A stretch of 64,000 nucleotides of DNA, from contig JAJEGH010000019.1 of the NCBI GenBank assembly GCA_022819985.1, forward strand, positions 37,187 to 101,186, written 5' to 3'. This DNA is from Alphaproteobacteria bacterium (lineage in GTDB: Bacteria > Pseudomonadota > Alphaproteobacteria > Bin65). Numbering within the stretch: position 1 is the first letter of the stretch; every line of letters starts with the position of its first letter. The position numbers and the translations under genes were made by a program. The notes beneath the pieces were generated by a model. It ran no database searches. It had not been told where the DNA came from and saw nothing but the letters and a program-made list of their open reading frames with translations. Positions 1-9,100 of this stretch are shown in pieces.

Positions 1-376
1 CGGAGGGCGGGCCGCAAGGACGTATTATGCCGTGACGGACCGCTACGGCGGCCTGCTCAGCCTGATCGACTGCCGGCTGGCGACCGGACGGACCCACCAG
101 ATCCGGGTTCATCTGGCGCACCGTGGTCATCCGCTGGTCGGCGACTATCTGTATGGCGGCCGGCGGCACCTGCCGCAGCCCTGGCGGGATACGCCGCAGG
201 CCGCGGCGGTGGAGTCATTCCGCCGGCAGGCGCTGCACGCGGCCCGCCTGGGCTTCGTCCATCCGGTGACCGGCGAGGCCTTGGCGTTCGGGGCAGCCTT
301 GCCGCAGGACATTGCGGTGCTGGTTTCCGCCTTGAAACCGTTACGAAATGCCGGACAACCGGTTACCGGACAATGA
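1..376 (+). CDS. RluA-family pseudouridine synthase (3' end only)
   Basis: The reading frame is open from the window edge and ends at a TGA at 374-376, so only about the last 120 residues are present. These contain the RluA-family signature R-L-x-T-G-R-T-H-Q-I-R-V-H followed by G-H-P-L-V-G-D-x-x-Y-G, which forms the catalytic-domain core strands after the catalytic Asp (upstream, outside the window). The family isomerises uridine to pseudouridine in rRNA or tRNA in the cytoplasm. The exact paralogue (RluC, RluD or other) cannot be told from this fragment. It lies 120 bp before rpoH on the same strand, an adjacency common in Alphaproteobacteria. The GTG at 32 is an internal codon, because matching residues (A-R-T-Y-Y-A) precede it in frame. 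Confidence 0.9.
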   Translation, partial: GGRAARTYYAVTDRYGGLLSLIDCRLATGRTHQIRVHLAHRGHPLVGDYLYGGRRHLPQPWRDTPQAAAVESFRRQALHAARLGFVHPVTGEALAFGAALPQDIAVLVSALKPLRNAGQPVTGQ

Positions 377-496
377 GTTTCCCGATCCATGGGCGATCTT
401 GAAAAGACGAGCGCCAATCCTCAGATATCAGACGGGCAGGAAAACGCCGGCACCCGACCGGTGCCGGCGCCCGGAGGAAAACAGGGCGGAACGAAA

Positions 497-1408
497 ATGG
501 CGGCAGCCACGGCAATCGCCACATTGCCGGCGATCCCCTCCGTCGGACGGGACGGCAACCTGTCCGCCTATCTGGCGCAGATCCGCAAGTTTCCGATGCT
601 GGAGCCGGAAGAGGAGTACATGCTGGCGACCCGCTGGCGCGACCATGACGATACCGAGGCCGCGCACAAGCTCGTCACCAGCCATCTTCGCCTGGTCGCC
701 AAGATCGCCATGGGCTACCGCGGTTACGGGCTGCCGGTCGCCGAGCTGATTTCGGAAGGCAATGTCGGGATGATGCAGGCGGTCAAGCGCTTCGATCCCG
801 AGCGCGGCTTCCGCCTGGCGACCTACGCCATGTGGTGGATCCGCGCCTCGATCCAGGAATACATCCTGCACTCCTGGTCGCTGGTCAAAATGGGCACCAC
901 GGCGGCGCAGAAAAAGCTGTTCTTCAACCTGCGCAAGATGAAGAGCCGGCTGGACGCGCTGGAAGAAGGCGACCTGTCGCCCGACAATGTGACGAAGATC
1001 GCGACCGAGCTGAAGGTCTCGGAAGAAGAGGTGATCAATATGAACCGGCGCCTGGCCGCGCCGGACAATTCCCTCAACGCGCCGCTGCGGAGCGACGGCG
1101 AAGCGGGCGGCGAATGGCAGGACTGGCTGGTCGACGAAAACCAGGAAAGCCAGGAAACCATCGTTGCGGAGCGCGAGGAATACCGGATCCGCCAGGCCAT
1201 GCTGGCCGAGGCGATGAAGATCCTGAACCCGCGCGAGCGCCATATCCTCACCGAACGCAGGCTACAGGAAGAGCCGCTGACCCTGGAGGAGTTGTCCCAG
1301 GAATACGGCATCAGCCGCGAGCGTGTGCGCCAGATCGAAGTCCGCGCCTTCGAAAAGCTTCAGAAGGCGATGAAGAATATGGTGATCGAGCAGCAGGTCG
1401 CCCTGTAG
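497..1408 (+). CDS. rpoH: RNA polymerase heat-shock sigma factor RpoH (sigma-32)
   Basis: 303-residue sigma-70-family factor that directs RNA polymerase to heat-shock promoters. Visible in order: region 2 (about residues 54-125, ending in the A-T-Y-A-M-W-W-I-R core-binding and -10 recognition segment), the RpoH box Q-K-K-L-F-F-N-L-R at 138-146 that separates RpoH from other sigma factors, and region 4.2 with the helix-turn-helix E-E-L-S-Q-E-Y-G-I-S-R-E-R-V-R-Q-I-E near the C terminus. I chose the ATG at 497 because GGCGGA lies about 8 bases upstream and the product then has the usual family length. An in-frame ATG at 389 would add 36 residues of low-complexity character. Downstream is a convergent gene after 66 bp with short repeats and no clear terminator. 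Confidence 0.95.
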   Translation: MAAATAIATLPAIPSVGRDGNLSAYLAQIRKFPMLEPEEEYMLATRWRDHDDTEAAHKLVTSHLRLVAKIAMGYRGYGLPVAELISEGNVGMMQAVKRFDPERGFRLATYAMWWIRASIQEYILHSWSLVKMGTTAAQKKLFFNLRKMKSRLDALEEGDLSPDNVTKIATELKVSEEEVINMNRRLAAPDNSLNAPLRSDGEAGGEWQDWLVDENQESQETIVAEREEYRIRQAMLAEAMKILNPRERHILTERRLQEEPLTLEELSQEYGISRERVRQIEVRAFEKLQKAMKNMVIEQQVAL

Positions 1409-1422
1409 ACCCGCCGGCCGGC

Positions 1423-1470
1423 CCCGGAGTGCTCAATACCCGGAGCGCTCAAAACCCGGGGCGTTCGGGC
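1423..1470. repeat. 16-bp tandem repeat, about 2.5 copies
   Basis: CCCGGAGTGCTCAATA (1423-1438) is followed by CCCGGAGCGCTCAAAA (1439-1454) and a degenerate third copy starting CCCGGGGCGTTC. It sits between the convergent ends of rpoH and the 1475-2602 gene. It is one of a set of 12-18 bp tandem repeats in this window. Confidence 0.6.
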
Positions 1471-1474
1471 GGGT

Positions 1475-2602
1475 TCAACGGGCCGCGGCGAGCAGCCGGT
1501 CGGCGAGTTCCTCCAGCCCCTTTACCCCGTCGGCATTGGTCAGGACCACGACATAGTGGTCGGTGCCGGCCGCCGTATCCCGGTAGATTTTGTTGATCGA
1601 CGAAAAACCGGGGATCCGGCCGACGGTGAAATAGGACTGGCGGGCGCTGGCGCCGCGGACGTGCCAGCCCGCGCCGTACCACAGGTCTCCCTTTCCGGCG
1701 CGGATATGCCGGCCGAACATGGCCTGCTTCGCTTCCGCCGAAAACAGATTGCCGCGCATCAGTTCGCGGTCGAACCTGATCAGGTCGACCGCGGTCGAGG
1801 TCGCATCGGCGCTGCCGAGGAACATGGTCGGGTTGACTTCGCGGGCCGGCTTGCCGTCGGTGTAGCCCTGCGCGCGCCGGCCGAGCGGCGTAGTGCCGAG
1901 GAAACCCGACCGGGTCATCCCGTTCAGGTCGTAGATCTCGGTCTGGATGTAGTCGTGGAAAAACACGCGCAGCCCGATCTCGATGACCTGTGCAATCAGG
2001 AAATAGTTCGACCGGCTGGCCCGGAAATCGGCACCCGGCTGGAATGCGAGGTCGCGGCCCTTGATGAAGTCGAGGATCCGGTGGCCCTTGATGCTGGAAT
2101 AAAGCCGTTCCTCGAAGAAAACCGAGTCGGTCAGCAGGGGCAGGCCCGAGGTGTGCGTGAGCAGGTGGCCGAGCTTCATGCCTTGCCAGTGGGCGACGCC
2201 GAAGAAATATTCGGTCACCGGATCGTTGACCCGGACCGGGCCGGCGTTCTGGTATTTTCGGTCCTGCCACCACAGCAGGGCGGCGGCGGTAAACTGCTGG
2301 GTGATTTCGCCGATCGGGTAGATGGTGTCCTTGCCGGACGGCAGGCCGGGCCGCGCCTCGCCGAACCCGGTGGCGAGCAGCATCTTGCCGTTGCGCCCGA
2401 TGGCGATCGACATGCCCTTGATCTCCCGGCGACGCATGAAACCGCGCGCCAGCGCCTCGACCCGCGCCTGCTTGGCCGCCGGGATCGCCGATTCCGTCCG
2501 CGCGCCGCTCTGCTGGGCCGCCGCAGGGCCGGCTTGCCCCGCCGCCAGGAACGCCGCCAAGAACGTCGCCAGCGCCGTCAGGCCAATCAGTCTTCGCACC
2601 AT
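1475..2602 (-). CDS. Exported beta-lactamase/serine-hydrolase-fold protein with degenerate active site
   Basis: 375 residues with a signal peptide (hydrophobic stretch about 5-22, A-A-A-Q cleavage region near 27-30), so periplasmic. The fold is that of class C beta-lactamase-related serine hydrolases: the block L-L-T-H-T-S-G-L-P (147-155) and a P-G-F-S-S block near the C terminus fit the family well. The catalytic motifs do not. Where the family has S-x-x-K the sequence reads E-I-T-Q (Glu99, Gln102), where it has Y-S-N it reads A-S-R (195-197), and the H/K-x-G motif reads T-V-G. It is therefore probably a non-hydrolytic peptidoglycan or ligand-binding relative. It lies 88 bp downstream of purA on the same strand and may be co-transcribed. 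Family assignment is confident; the function is not known. Confidence 0.85.
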   Translation of the reverse strand: MVRRLIGLTALATFLAAFLAAGQAGPAAAQQSGARTESAIPAAKQARVEALARGFMRRREIKGMSIAIGRNGKMLLATGFGEARPGLPSGKDTIYPIGEITQQFTAAALLWWQDRKYQNAGPVRVNDPVTEYFFGVAHWQGMKLGHLLTHTSGLPLLTDSVFFEERLYSSIKGHRILDFIKGRDLAFQPGADFRASRSNYFLIAQVIEIGLRVFFHDYIQTEIYDLNGMTRSGFLGTTPLGRRAQGYTDGKPAREVNPTMFLGSADATSTAVDLIRFDRELMRGNLFSAEAKQAMFGRHIRAGKGDLWYGAGWHVRGASARQSYFTVGRIPGFSSINKIYRDTAAGTDHYVVVLTNADGVKGLEELADRLLAAAR

Positions 2603-2690
2603 GCAGAAACCCTCGCGATAAGCGGCGGAAAAAGCTCCGGGACCGCCGGCAGGTTACGGAGTGCGATCGCCGCCGGGCAACCGTCTTGCG

Positions 2691-3983
2691 TCAATCCGCA
2701 TAGGGATCGCGCACCAGGATTGTATCGTCCCGTTCCGGGCTGGTGGACAATAGCGCGACCGGCGTCCCGATCAATTCTTCGATACGGCGGACATACTTCA
2801 CCGTCGTTGCCGGCAATTCGGCCCACGACCGGGCGCCCCTTGTGCTGTCCGACCAGCCCTCGATCTCTTCCCAGACCGGTTCGACCGCCGCCTGCTCGCT
2901 CTCGCCGGACGGGAAATGGTGGAGCAGGTCGCCGCCCAGCCGGTAGCCGGTGCAGATTTTCAGGCGCTCGAATCCGTCCAGGACGTCGAGCTTGGTGAGC
3001 GCGATACCGTCGATGCCGCCGACCTTGATCGACTGGCGGACCATGACGGCGTCGAACCAGCCGCAGCGCCGGGGCCGCCCGGTCACCGTGCCGAACTCGT
3101 GGCCGCGTTCGCCGAGCCGCGCGCCGGTCTCGTTGTCCTGCTCGGTCGGGAAAGGCCCGGCGCCGACGCGGGTGGTGTAGGCCTTGGTGATTCCCAGGAC
3201 GTAGCCGATGGCGCCCGGACCCTGGCCGCTGCCGATCGCGGCCTGCCCGGCCACCGTGTTCGACGAGGTGACGAAGGGATAAGTGCCGTGGTCGACGTCG
3301 AGCATCGCGCCCTGGGCGCCCTCGTAGAGGATGCGCTTGCCGTCCCGCCGCAGCCGGTCCAGCCGCTCCCAGACCCGTTCGAGATAGGGTGCGATCCGCG
3401 GCGCGATTTCCATCAGGCCGTCGAACAGGGCCTCGCCGTCGACCGGCGTCGCCGCCATGCCGGCGCGCAGGGCGTTGTGGTGCTGCAGGGCGCGGCCGAT
3501 CCGGCTGCGCAGAACCTCGGGATGGATCAGGTCGCCGGCGCGGATGGCGCGGCGGCCGATCTTGTCCTCGTAGGCCGGCCCGATGCCGCGGCCGGTGGTG
3601 CCGATCTTGCCGCTGCCGCTCGCCGCCTCGCGCAGATTGTCGAGCTCGCGGTGCAGGGGCAGGATCAGCGCCGCGTTGTCCGCAATGCGCAGCCGGTCGG
3701 GATCGACCGCGACGCCCTGGGCGGTCACCGTGTCGATTTCCTCCAGCAGTGCCCAGGGGTCGATCACCACGCCGTTGCCGAGCAGCGAAAGCTTGCCCGG
3801 CCGCACGATGCCGGACGGCAGCAGGCTCAGCTTGTAGGTGACGCCGTCGATGACCAGCGTGTGGCCGGCATTGTGGCCGCCCTGGAAGCGCACGACGACA
3901 TCGGCGCGCTCGGAGAGCCAGTCGACGATCTTGCCTTTGCCCTCGTCGCCCCATTGGCTGCCGACGACTGCGACATTGGCCAT
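2691..3983 (-). CDS. purA: Adenylosuccinate synthetase PurA
   Basis: 430 residues, full family length. It joins IMP and aspartate using GTP to give adenylosuccinate, the first committed step to AMP. The N terminus carries the phosphate-binding loop [10 protein letters not shown] (residues 8-17) with the catalytic Asp, then the G-G-x-N-A-G-H segment containing the catalytic His near 41. The ATG at 3983 starts the conserved M-A-N-V-A-V-V-G core; an upstream in-frame extension of 67 residues is arginine and serine rich and overlaps hisZ, so I rejected it. The gene starts 10 bp after hisZ, and the order serC-serA-hisZ-purA is a common alphaproteobacterial operon. Confidence 0.97.
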   Translation of the reverse strand: MANVAVVGSQWGDEGKGKIVDWLSERADVVVRFQGGHNAGHTLVIDGVTYKLSLLPSGIVRPGKLSLLGNGVVIDPWALLEEIDTVTAQGVAVDPDRLRIADNAALILPLHRELDNLREAASGSGKIGTTGRGIGPAYEDKIGRRAIRAGDLIHPEVLRSRIGRALQHHNALRAGMAATPVDGEALFDGLMEIAPRIAPYLERVWERLDRLRRDGKRILYEGAQGAMLDVDHGTYPFVTSSNTVAGQAAIGSGQGPGAIGYVLGITKAYTTRVGAGPFPTEQDNETGARLGERGHEFGTVTGRPRRCGWFDAVMVRQSIKVGGIDGIALTKLDVLDGFERLKICTGYRLGGDLLHHFPSGESEQAAVEPVWEEIEGWSDSTRGARSWAELPATTVKYVRRIEELIGTPVALLSTSPERDDTILVRDPYAD

Positions 3984-3993
3984 GGTCCGCCCC

Positions 3994-5190
3994 CTACTCC
4001 GGCGTTTCCGCTGCCGGCTTGCCGGGCGCAACGGCGCGGGGCTCGCTCGCGTCCAGCACCGCGTCGCAGCCGAGCCGCCGGGCCTCCGCGTCGATGTCGC
4101 CGGCCGGTTCGAGACCCGCGACGACGGTGCGGCCCTCCCGGCGCAGGGCGTCGACGGTCTCCGGCGGCGTTCCGTAGGGTGCAAAGGTCCGGGACGGTTC
4201 CCGCGGCGCCGGCAGGCTGCGGATGACGGTGTCGAGGAAGAGGGTGAAACCGGTCGCCGGCTCGATCGCCCGGTCGGCGAAGCCGGAACCGGCCAGATAG
4301 CGGCCGCCGGCGCCGATCTCGCCCCGGCTGCCGTTGCGGTAAACGGTGAAACCGATGCCGGTGTGGTACTCGAAGCCGCGATATTCGGCCGGATCGACGG
4401 TCAGCGCGAGATCGGGCGCAGCGGCGCCGAGCCGGGCCGCCACATCGGCCAGATGGTCGACGTCGGCCCGGGCCTCCGCCGGCATGTCGGCTGCCTCCAG
4501 AAGGGCGAGGCCGGGTCCGGCCGGTCCGGTGGCATCGAGCAGCGCGAGAAAGACGGCGCGGCCGTCCCCGTCGCCCGGCAGGGCCGCGGCGAGGGTCCGC
4601 CGGTCCTTGCTGTCGAGGGCCGCGCGCACCGCGGCTTCCCGTTCGTCCGCAACGGCCAGGGAACGGCAGAGCGACGAAATCAGGGTCGGGAAAGCCAGGT
4701 CGACCGACAGCCGGTCGAGCCCGATGTCGCGCAGCGCCCGCACCGCCATCAGGATGACCTCGGTGTCCGCCGCCGGCCCGGCGGCGCCGATCAGCTCGCC
4801 GCCGACCTGCACGAATTGCCGCTCCGGCCGCAACTGCGTGCCCCGCACCCGCAACACGTCGCCGGCGTAGGACAGGCGCAGGGGCCGCGCCTCCGCCGCG
4901 AGCCGGCTGGCGGCGATCCGGGCGATCTGCAGGGTCATGTCGGCGCGCACGCCCATCATCGCCTGGCTCACCGGGTCCATGAGCCGGAAGGTTTCGCCGG
5001 CCATCGCCGCCCCGGCCCCTTCGAGCAGCGCCGCCTCGAATTCGACCAGCGGCGGCTTGACCCGGCGATAGCCCCAGCCGGCGAACGTGCCGAGCAGCCG
5101 CTCGACGATGTCGGATTCATGGGCCGCATCCGGCGCCAGCACATCGCGCAGTCCGGCCGGCAGAAGGCCTCGATTGTCGGAAATCGCCAT
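3994..5190 (-). CDS. hisZ: ATP phosphoribosyltransferase regulatory subunit HisZ
   Basis: 398 residues related to histidyl-tRNA synthetase (class II fold) but without a full anticodon-binding domain. In organisms with a short HisG, HisZ binds it and confers activity and histidine feedback on the first step of histidine synthesis. Visible signatures: L-L-P-A-G-L-R-D-V near the N terminus, the motif-2-like stretch [10 protein letters not shown], and [13 protein letters not shown] second class-II block, G-R-Y-x-x-x-x-x-G-F, is partly kept near the middle ([10 protein letters not shown]). It lies between serA (39 bp upstream) and purA (10 bp downstream). hisG is not in the window. Confidence 0.93.
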   Translation of the reverse strand: MAISDNRGLLPAGLRDVLAPDAAHESDIVERLLGTFAGWGYRRVKPPLVEFEAALLEGAGAAMAGETFRLMDPVSQAMMGVRADMTLQIARIAASRLAAEARPLRLSYAGDVLRVRGTQLRPERQFVQVGGELIGAAGPAADTEVILMAVRALRDIGLDRLSVDLAFPTLISSLCRSLAVADEREAAVRAALDSKDRRTLAAALPGDGDGRAVFLALLDATGPAGPGLALLEAADMPAEARADVDHLADVAARLGAAAPDLALTVDPAEYRGFEYHTGIGFTVYRNGSRGEIGAGGRYLAGSGFADRAIEPATGFTLFLDTVIRSLPAPREPSRTFAPYGTPPETVDALRREGRTVVAGLEPAGDIDAEARRLGCDAVLDASEPRAVAPGKPAAETPE

Positions 5191-5229
5191 GGCTCGATCG
5201 GGTGCGCGGGACGCCGGCAGGTCCGGCGG

Positions 5230-6831
5230 CTAGAAGCGCAGGACTTTCACCTGTTTGACATGAGGCAGGGTGCAGAGCTGCATCAGGATCGGCTCCGTGA
5301 TGTCGCTGTCGGCCGAGACCAGGGCCATCGCGTCGCCGCCCGGCTCCGACCGGCCGAGATGGAAGGTCGCGATGTTGACGCCGGCATCGGCCAACGCCTT
5401 GCCCAGCGAACCGATCATCCCCGGCTTGTCCCGGTTGCGGACGAACAGCACAACGCTGCTGAGCGTGGCTTCGATCTGGATGCCCTCGATCTCGACGATG
5501 CGCGGCTCGTCGCCGTGCACGATGGTGCCGGCGACCGAGCGCCGGCGCTTCTCGGTTGTGATCGCCAGGTGGATCCGGGTCTGGTAATCGGTCACCCTTT
5601 CGTCGGTTTCCTCGGTCACCGCGATATTCTGTTCCCGGGCGATGTGGGGCGCGTTGACCGGATTGATCCCCGCGTAAAACGGCGCCAGCAGCCCGGTGAG
5701 CAGCGATGCGGTCAGCGGGCGGGTATTGAGTTCTGCCGCCTGGCCCTCGTAGCGGATTTTCACGTCGACCAGCGGGCTTTCGGTGATCTGTCCGGCGAAG
5801 CCGCCGAGCTGGCGCGCCAGTTCGACATAGGGGCGCAGCCGGAAGGCTTCCTCGGCCGACACCGCCGGCATGTTGATCGGATTGGTAACCGTGCCGTTCA
5901 GCAGATATTCGGAAATCTGTTCGGCGACCTGGACGGCGACATTCTCCTGCGCCTCTTCGGTCGACGCGCCGAGATGCGGCGTCGCGACGACCTTGTCGGA
6001 GCCGAAGAGCGGATTGTCTTTCGCCGGTTCGATTTCGAACACGTCGAGGGCGGCCCCGGCGACATGGCCGTCGTCCAGCGCCGCTTTCAGGGCGTCCTCG
6101 TCGATCAGCCCGCCGCGGGCGCAGTTGACGATCCGCACGCCCGGCTTCATCCGGCCGATCGCCGCGGCGTCGATCATGTGGCGGGTGCCGTCGATCAGCG
6201 GCGTGTGCAGCGTAATGAAGTCGGCGCGCCGTATCAGGTCGTCGAGTTCGACCTTCTCGACGCCCATTTCCCGGGCGCGCTGCGGCGACAGGAACGGGTC
6301 GCTGGCGATCACCTGCATCTTCAGGCCGCGGCCCCGTTCGGCGACGTTCGACCCGATGTTGCCGCACCCGACGACCCCCAGCACCTTGCCGGTGAGTTCC
6401 ACGCCCATGAAGCGGGATTTCTCCCATTTCCCGGCCTGGGTGCTCAGGTCGGCGGCGGGAATCTGGCGGGCGAGCGCGAACATGAGCGCGATGGCGTGCT
6501 CGGCGGTGGTGATCGAATTGCCGAACGGCGTGTTCATCACCAGCACGCCCTTCGAGGTCGCGGCAGAGATATCGATATTGTCGACGCCGATGCCGGCCCG
6601 GCCGATGACCTTCAGCCTGGCGGCCGCCTCGAGGATTTCGCTGGTCACGCGGGTGGCCGAACGGACGGCCAGCCCGTCATACGCGCCGATGACGCTCTTT
6701 AATTCGTCCGGCGCCATGCCCGGTTTGACATCCGCATCGACGCCGTGCTGGCGGAAGACCTCCGCCGCGCGCGGACTCATCTTGTCCGAGATCAGCACCT
6801 TCGGCGCATCCGGGGGCGTATCTGAAGGCAT
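5230..6831 (-). CDS. serA: D-3-phosphoglycerate dehydrogenase SerA (long form with ASB and ACT domains)
   Basis: 533 residues. It oxidises 3-phosphoglycerate to 3-phosphohydroxypyruvate with NAD+, the first step of serine synthesis. Domains in order: substrate-binding flank, Rossmann NAD domain with V-V-G-C-G-N-I-G-S around 153-161, catalytic Arg (N-C-A-R-G-G) and His (T-P-H-L-G-A-S-T), an intervening ASB domain, and a C-terminal ACT domain (the R-D-K-P-G-M-I-G segment) that usually senses serine. I start at the ATG at 6831; the in-frame ATG at 6891 adds 20 Arg-rich residues and would touch the end of serC. It follows serC by 56 bp, so the two first pathway enzymes are co-transcribed. Confidence 0.96.
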   Translation of the reverse strand: MPSDTPPDAPKVLISDKMSPRAAEVFRQHGVDADVKPGMAPDELKSVIGAYDGLAVRSATRVTSEILEAAARLKVIGRAGIGVDNIDISAATSKGVLVMNTPFGNSITTAEHAIALMFALARQIPAADLSTQAGKWEKSRFMGVELTGKVLGVVGCGNIGSNVAERGRGLKMQVIASDPFLSPQRAREMGVEKVELDDLIRRADFITLHTPLIDGTRHMIDAAAIGRMKPGVRIVNCARGGLIDEDALKAALDDGHVAGAALDVFEIEPAKDNPLFGSDKVVATPHLGASTEEAQENVAVQVAEQISEYLLNGTVTNPINMPAVSAEEAFRLRPYVELARQLGGFAGQITESPLVDVKIRYEGQAAELNTRPLTASLLTGLLAPFYAGINPVNAPHIAREQNIAVTEETDERVTDYQTRIHLAITTEKRRRSVAGTIVHGDEPRIVEIEGIQIEATLSSVVLFVRNRDKPGMIGSLGKALADAGVNIATFHLGRSEPGGDAMALVSADSDITEPILMQLCTLPHVKQVKVLRF

Positions 6832-6887
6832 GATTTCGCCGTGAATTCGATTGGAGCGGGACGGGCGGCCGGGCCGGGTAGCGGCCT

Positions 6888-8066
6888 TCAAGCGGCTGCC
6901 TTCAACCGGCCGGCCGCTTCACCATATGCCCAGTCGAGCCACGGTAAAAGCGCCGAAATGTCGGCGGTTTCGACGGTCGACCCGCCCCAGACGCGCAGTC
7001 CCGGCGGGGTATCGCGATACGCGGCGATATCGAAGGCGACGCCTTCGGCCGCCAGCAGGCCGGCGATCGATTTGGCAAAATCCCTCTGCACCGCCTCCGG
7101 CAGGCCGGCCACCTCCGGATCGGCGAAGACCAGGCAGATCGACGTGCAGCTTCGGATCGCGGGATCTTCCGCCAGAAAACGGAATTCCGCGGAGTCCTCG
7201 ACCCATCCGGCCATGGCGGCCAGGTTCGCTTCGGACCGGGCGATCATGGCCGGCAGCCCGCCGATCCCTTCCGCCCAGCGCAAGGCGTCGAGCGCGTCCT
7301 CGACGCACAGCATGGAGGGCGTGTTGATCGTTTCGCCTTCGAACACGCCTTCGAGCAGCGCGCCGTTCTTCGTGAGCCGGAACAGCTTGGGCAGCGGCCA
7401 GGGCGGCTGGTAGCTCTCCAGCCGTTCGACGGCGCGCGGGCTCAGCACCAGCATGCCGTGCTGCGCCTCGCCGCCCAGCGCCTTCTGCCAGGACCAGGTG
7501 GTGACATCCAGCCGATCCCACGGCAGGTCCATGGCGAAGACCGCCGAGGTGGCGTCGCACAAAGTCAGGCCGCCGCGGCGGGAATCGATCCAGTCGCCGC
7601 CCGGCACGCGCACGCCGGAGGTCGTGCCGTTCCAGGTGAAGACGATGTCATGCGCGGGGTCGGCCAGTGCCAGATCGGGCAGTTCGCCGTAGGGCGCCTC
7701 GATCAGGCGCATGTCGTCCAGTTTGAGATATTTGGCGGCATCGGTCACCCAGCCCTTGCCGAAACTCTCCCAGGCCAGCATGTCGACCGGGCGGGCGCCG
7801 AGCATCGACCACATCGCCATTTCGACCGCGCCGGTATCCGATGCCGGCACGATGCCGATCCGGTAATCCTGCGGAATGCCGAGGATGGCGCGCGTGCGCT
7901 CGATGACTTCGTTGAGCCGCGCCTTGCCTTCGGGCGAACGATGGGAGCGGCCGAGCAGCGCAGGGCGCAGGACATCGACCGACCAGCCCGGACGCTTGGC
8001 GCACGGGCCGGACGAAAAGTTCGGATTGGCCGGCCGAAGGGCCGGTTTTGCGCGCTGTGTCGCCAT
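6888..8066 (-). CDS. serC: Phosphoserine aminotransferase SerC
   Basis: 392-residue PLP-dependent class V aminotransferase that turns 3-phosphohydroxypyruvate into O-phosphoserine. The N-terminal N-P-N-F-S-S-G-P-C and the PLP lysine in W-S-W-Q-K-A-L-G-G (Lys195) are clear, as is the C-terminal R-V-W-G-G-S-T-V-E, all typical of the alphaproteobacterial type. The ATG at 8066 begins the conserved part; the ORF continues 60 residues upstream with non-conserved Arg-rich sequence. It is first in the serC-serA-hisZ-purA operon, so serine, histidine and AMP synthesis are linked at the transcript level. Confidence 0.96.
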   Translation of the reverse strand: MATQRAKPALRPANPNFSSGPCAKRPGWSVDVLRPALLGRSHRSPEGKARLNEVIERTRAILGIPQDYRIGIVPASDTGAVEMAMWSMLGARPVDMLAWESFGKGWVTDAAKYLKLDDMRLIEAPYGELPDLALADPAHDIVFTWNGTTSGVRVPGGDWIDSRRGGLTLCDATSAVFAMDLPWDRLDVTTWSWQKALGGEAQHGMLVLSPRAVERLESYQPPWPLPKLFRLTKNGALLEGVFEGETINTPSMLCVEDALDALRWAEGIGGLPAMIARSEANLAAMAGWVEDSAEFRFLAEDPAIRSCTSICLVFADPEVAGLPEAVQRDFAKSIAGLLAAEGVAFDIAAYRDTPPGLRVWGGSTVETADISALLPWLDWAYGEAAGRLKAAA

Positions 8067-8136
8067 GGCAGCCTCGCAGCGCGTCGCCGTCGGGCGGGCC
8101 TGCAAACGGGACGAAAACCGGTCGAAAGCGGCGCGA

Positions 8137-8165
8137 ACGGTATGGGGCTGCCGCAAGCCGGTCAA
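8137..8165 (-). promoter_or_regulatory. Candidate promoter of the serC operon
   Basis: On the minus strand TTGACC (8165-8160) is followed after 17 bp by TACCGT (8142-8137). This would start transcription about 60-65 bases before the serC ATG, leaving a GC-rich leader. The rest of the 320-bp gap between the divergent serC and GST genes (8067-8386) holds a 16-bp tandem duplication and nothing else that I recognise. Confidence 0.35.
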
Positions 8166-8308
8166 ACGGACTGGGGACGCGCTGACAATGTGCCGCAAGC
8201 CCGCGCCGGCCGCCGGAATCCGCCGCCGCCGCCCCGTTGCCGCCACGGCTCCGTCGAGCGGCGCGCCGCCCCGTTGAGGGGTTGCCGGTCAAGCCTATGT
8301 GACGCTGT

Positions 8309-8336
8309 GCAAAGCGCCTGAGTAGCAAAGCGCCTG
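8309..8336. repeat. Short tandem duplication upstream of the GST gene
   Basis: GCAAAGCGCCTG occurs at 8309-8320 and again at 8325-8336 with AGTA between, a period of 16 bp. It lies 50 bp upstream of the GST start codon. Confidence 0.6.
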
Positions 8337-8386
8337 GCCGGGCGCGAACCCCCGTTTCCGGGAAACCGACCGAAGGAAGGCAATCC

Positions 8387-9100
8387 ATGGCTCGCATTCT
8401 CTACGACCTTGCCGGCGCCGAAGACCGGCGCTTCAGCCCGCATTGCTGGAAAGCCAAGATGGCGCTGAATCACAAAGGCCTCGAGTTCGAGACCGAGCCG
8501 TGCATCTTCACGGAGGTAAAAGAGAAGGTTGCCTTTGCCGGCGCCGAGCGGGTGCCGACGCTGAGGGATGGCGACAGGAGCGTCGGCGACAGCTGGGCCA
8601 TCGCGGAATATCTGGAGGAGGCCTACCCCGACGCGCCGAGCCTGTTCGGCAGCCCGGAAGGAAAGGCTTTTGCGCGCTTCGCCAACGAATTCGCCGATAC
8701 GGTAATGCTGCCGCAGATTGCCGGCGCCATCGTCTACGACATCTACGACCGGATCGTCGACGCCGACCGCAGCTATTTCAGGACGTCGCGCGAGAAGATG
8801 ATGGGGCGCCGCCTGGACGAGTTGCGCCCGGAGCGCGACGCTTTCGTGTCCCGCCTCCGCAGCGCCCTGTTCCCGGTGCGCCGGACCGTCCGCCGGCAGC
8901 CCTTCCTTGCGGGCGAGGCGCCCCATTACGCCGACTATTGTATTTTCGGCATGCTGCAGTGGGCGCGCTGCAGCAGCGATTGCGCCCTGCTGGCCGACGA
9001 CGACCCGGTTGCCGAATGGCGCGACCGGATGCTCGGCCTGTTCGGCAGCTACGCCGCGAGCGAGCCGGCCGTGGCGGCTGTTGCGGCCGGGGCGGCATGA
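8387..9100 (+). CDS. Glutathione S-transferase family protein
   Basis: 237 residues with an N-terminal thioredoxin-like domain (about 1-80) and an all-helical C-terminal domain. The N-terminal start (R-F-S-P-H-C-W-K-A-K-M-A-L) carries the Ser/Cys glutathione-contact region, the cis-Pro segment is R-V-P-T-L, and the gamma-site S-W-A-I-A-E-Y-L-E-E is typical. Cytosolic GSTs of this class conjugate or isomerise small electrophiles; the substrate cannot be read from sequence. The ATG at 8387 follows GAAGGAAGG. The stop overlaps the start of the next gene as ATGA, so the two are translationally coupled. Confidence 0.9.
   Translation: MARILYDLAGAEDRRFSPHCWKAKMALNHKGLEFETEPCIFTEVKEKVAFAGAERVPTLRDGDRSVGDSWAIAEYLEEAYPDAPSLFGSPEGKAFARFANEFADTVMLPQIAGAIVYDIYDRIVDADRSYFRTSREKMMGRRLDELRPERDAFVSRLRSALFPVRRTVRRQPFLAGEAPHYADYCIFGMLQWARCSSDCALLADDDPVAEWRDRMLGLFGSYAASEPAVAAVAAGAA

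Noticed and set aside
428..1243. Long antisense ORFs opposite rpoH, purA, serA and most other genes
   Set aside because: They arise from GC-rich codon use, show His/Arg/Asp-rich composition and no known domains.
8067..8386. A serC-leader regulatory RNA upstream of serC
   Set aside because: A conserved serC leader RNA is described for Alphaproteobacteria, but I could not match its structure to this leader by eye.
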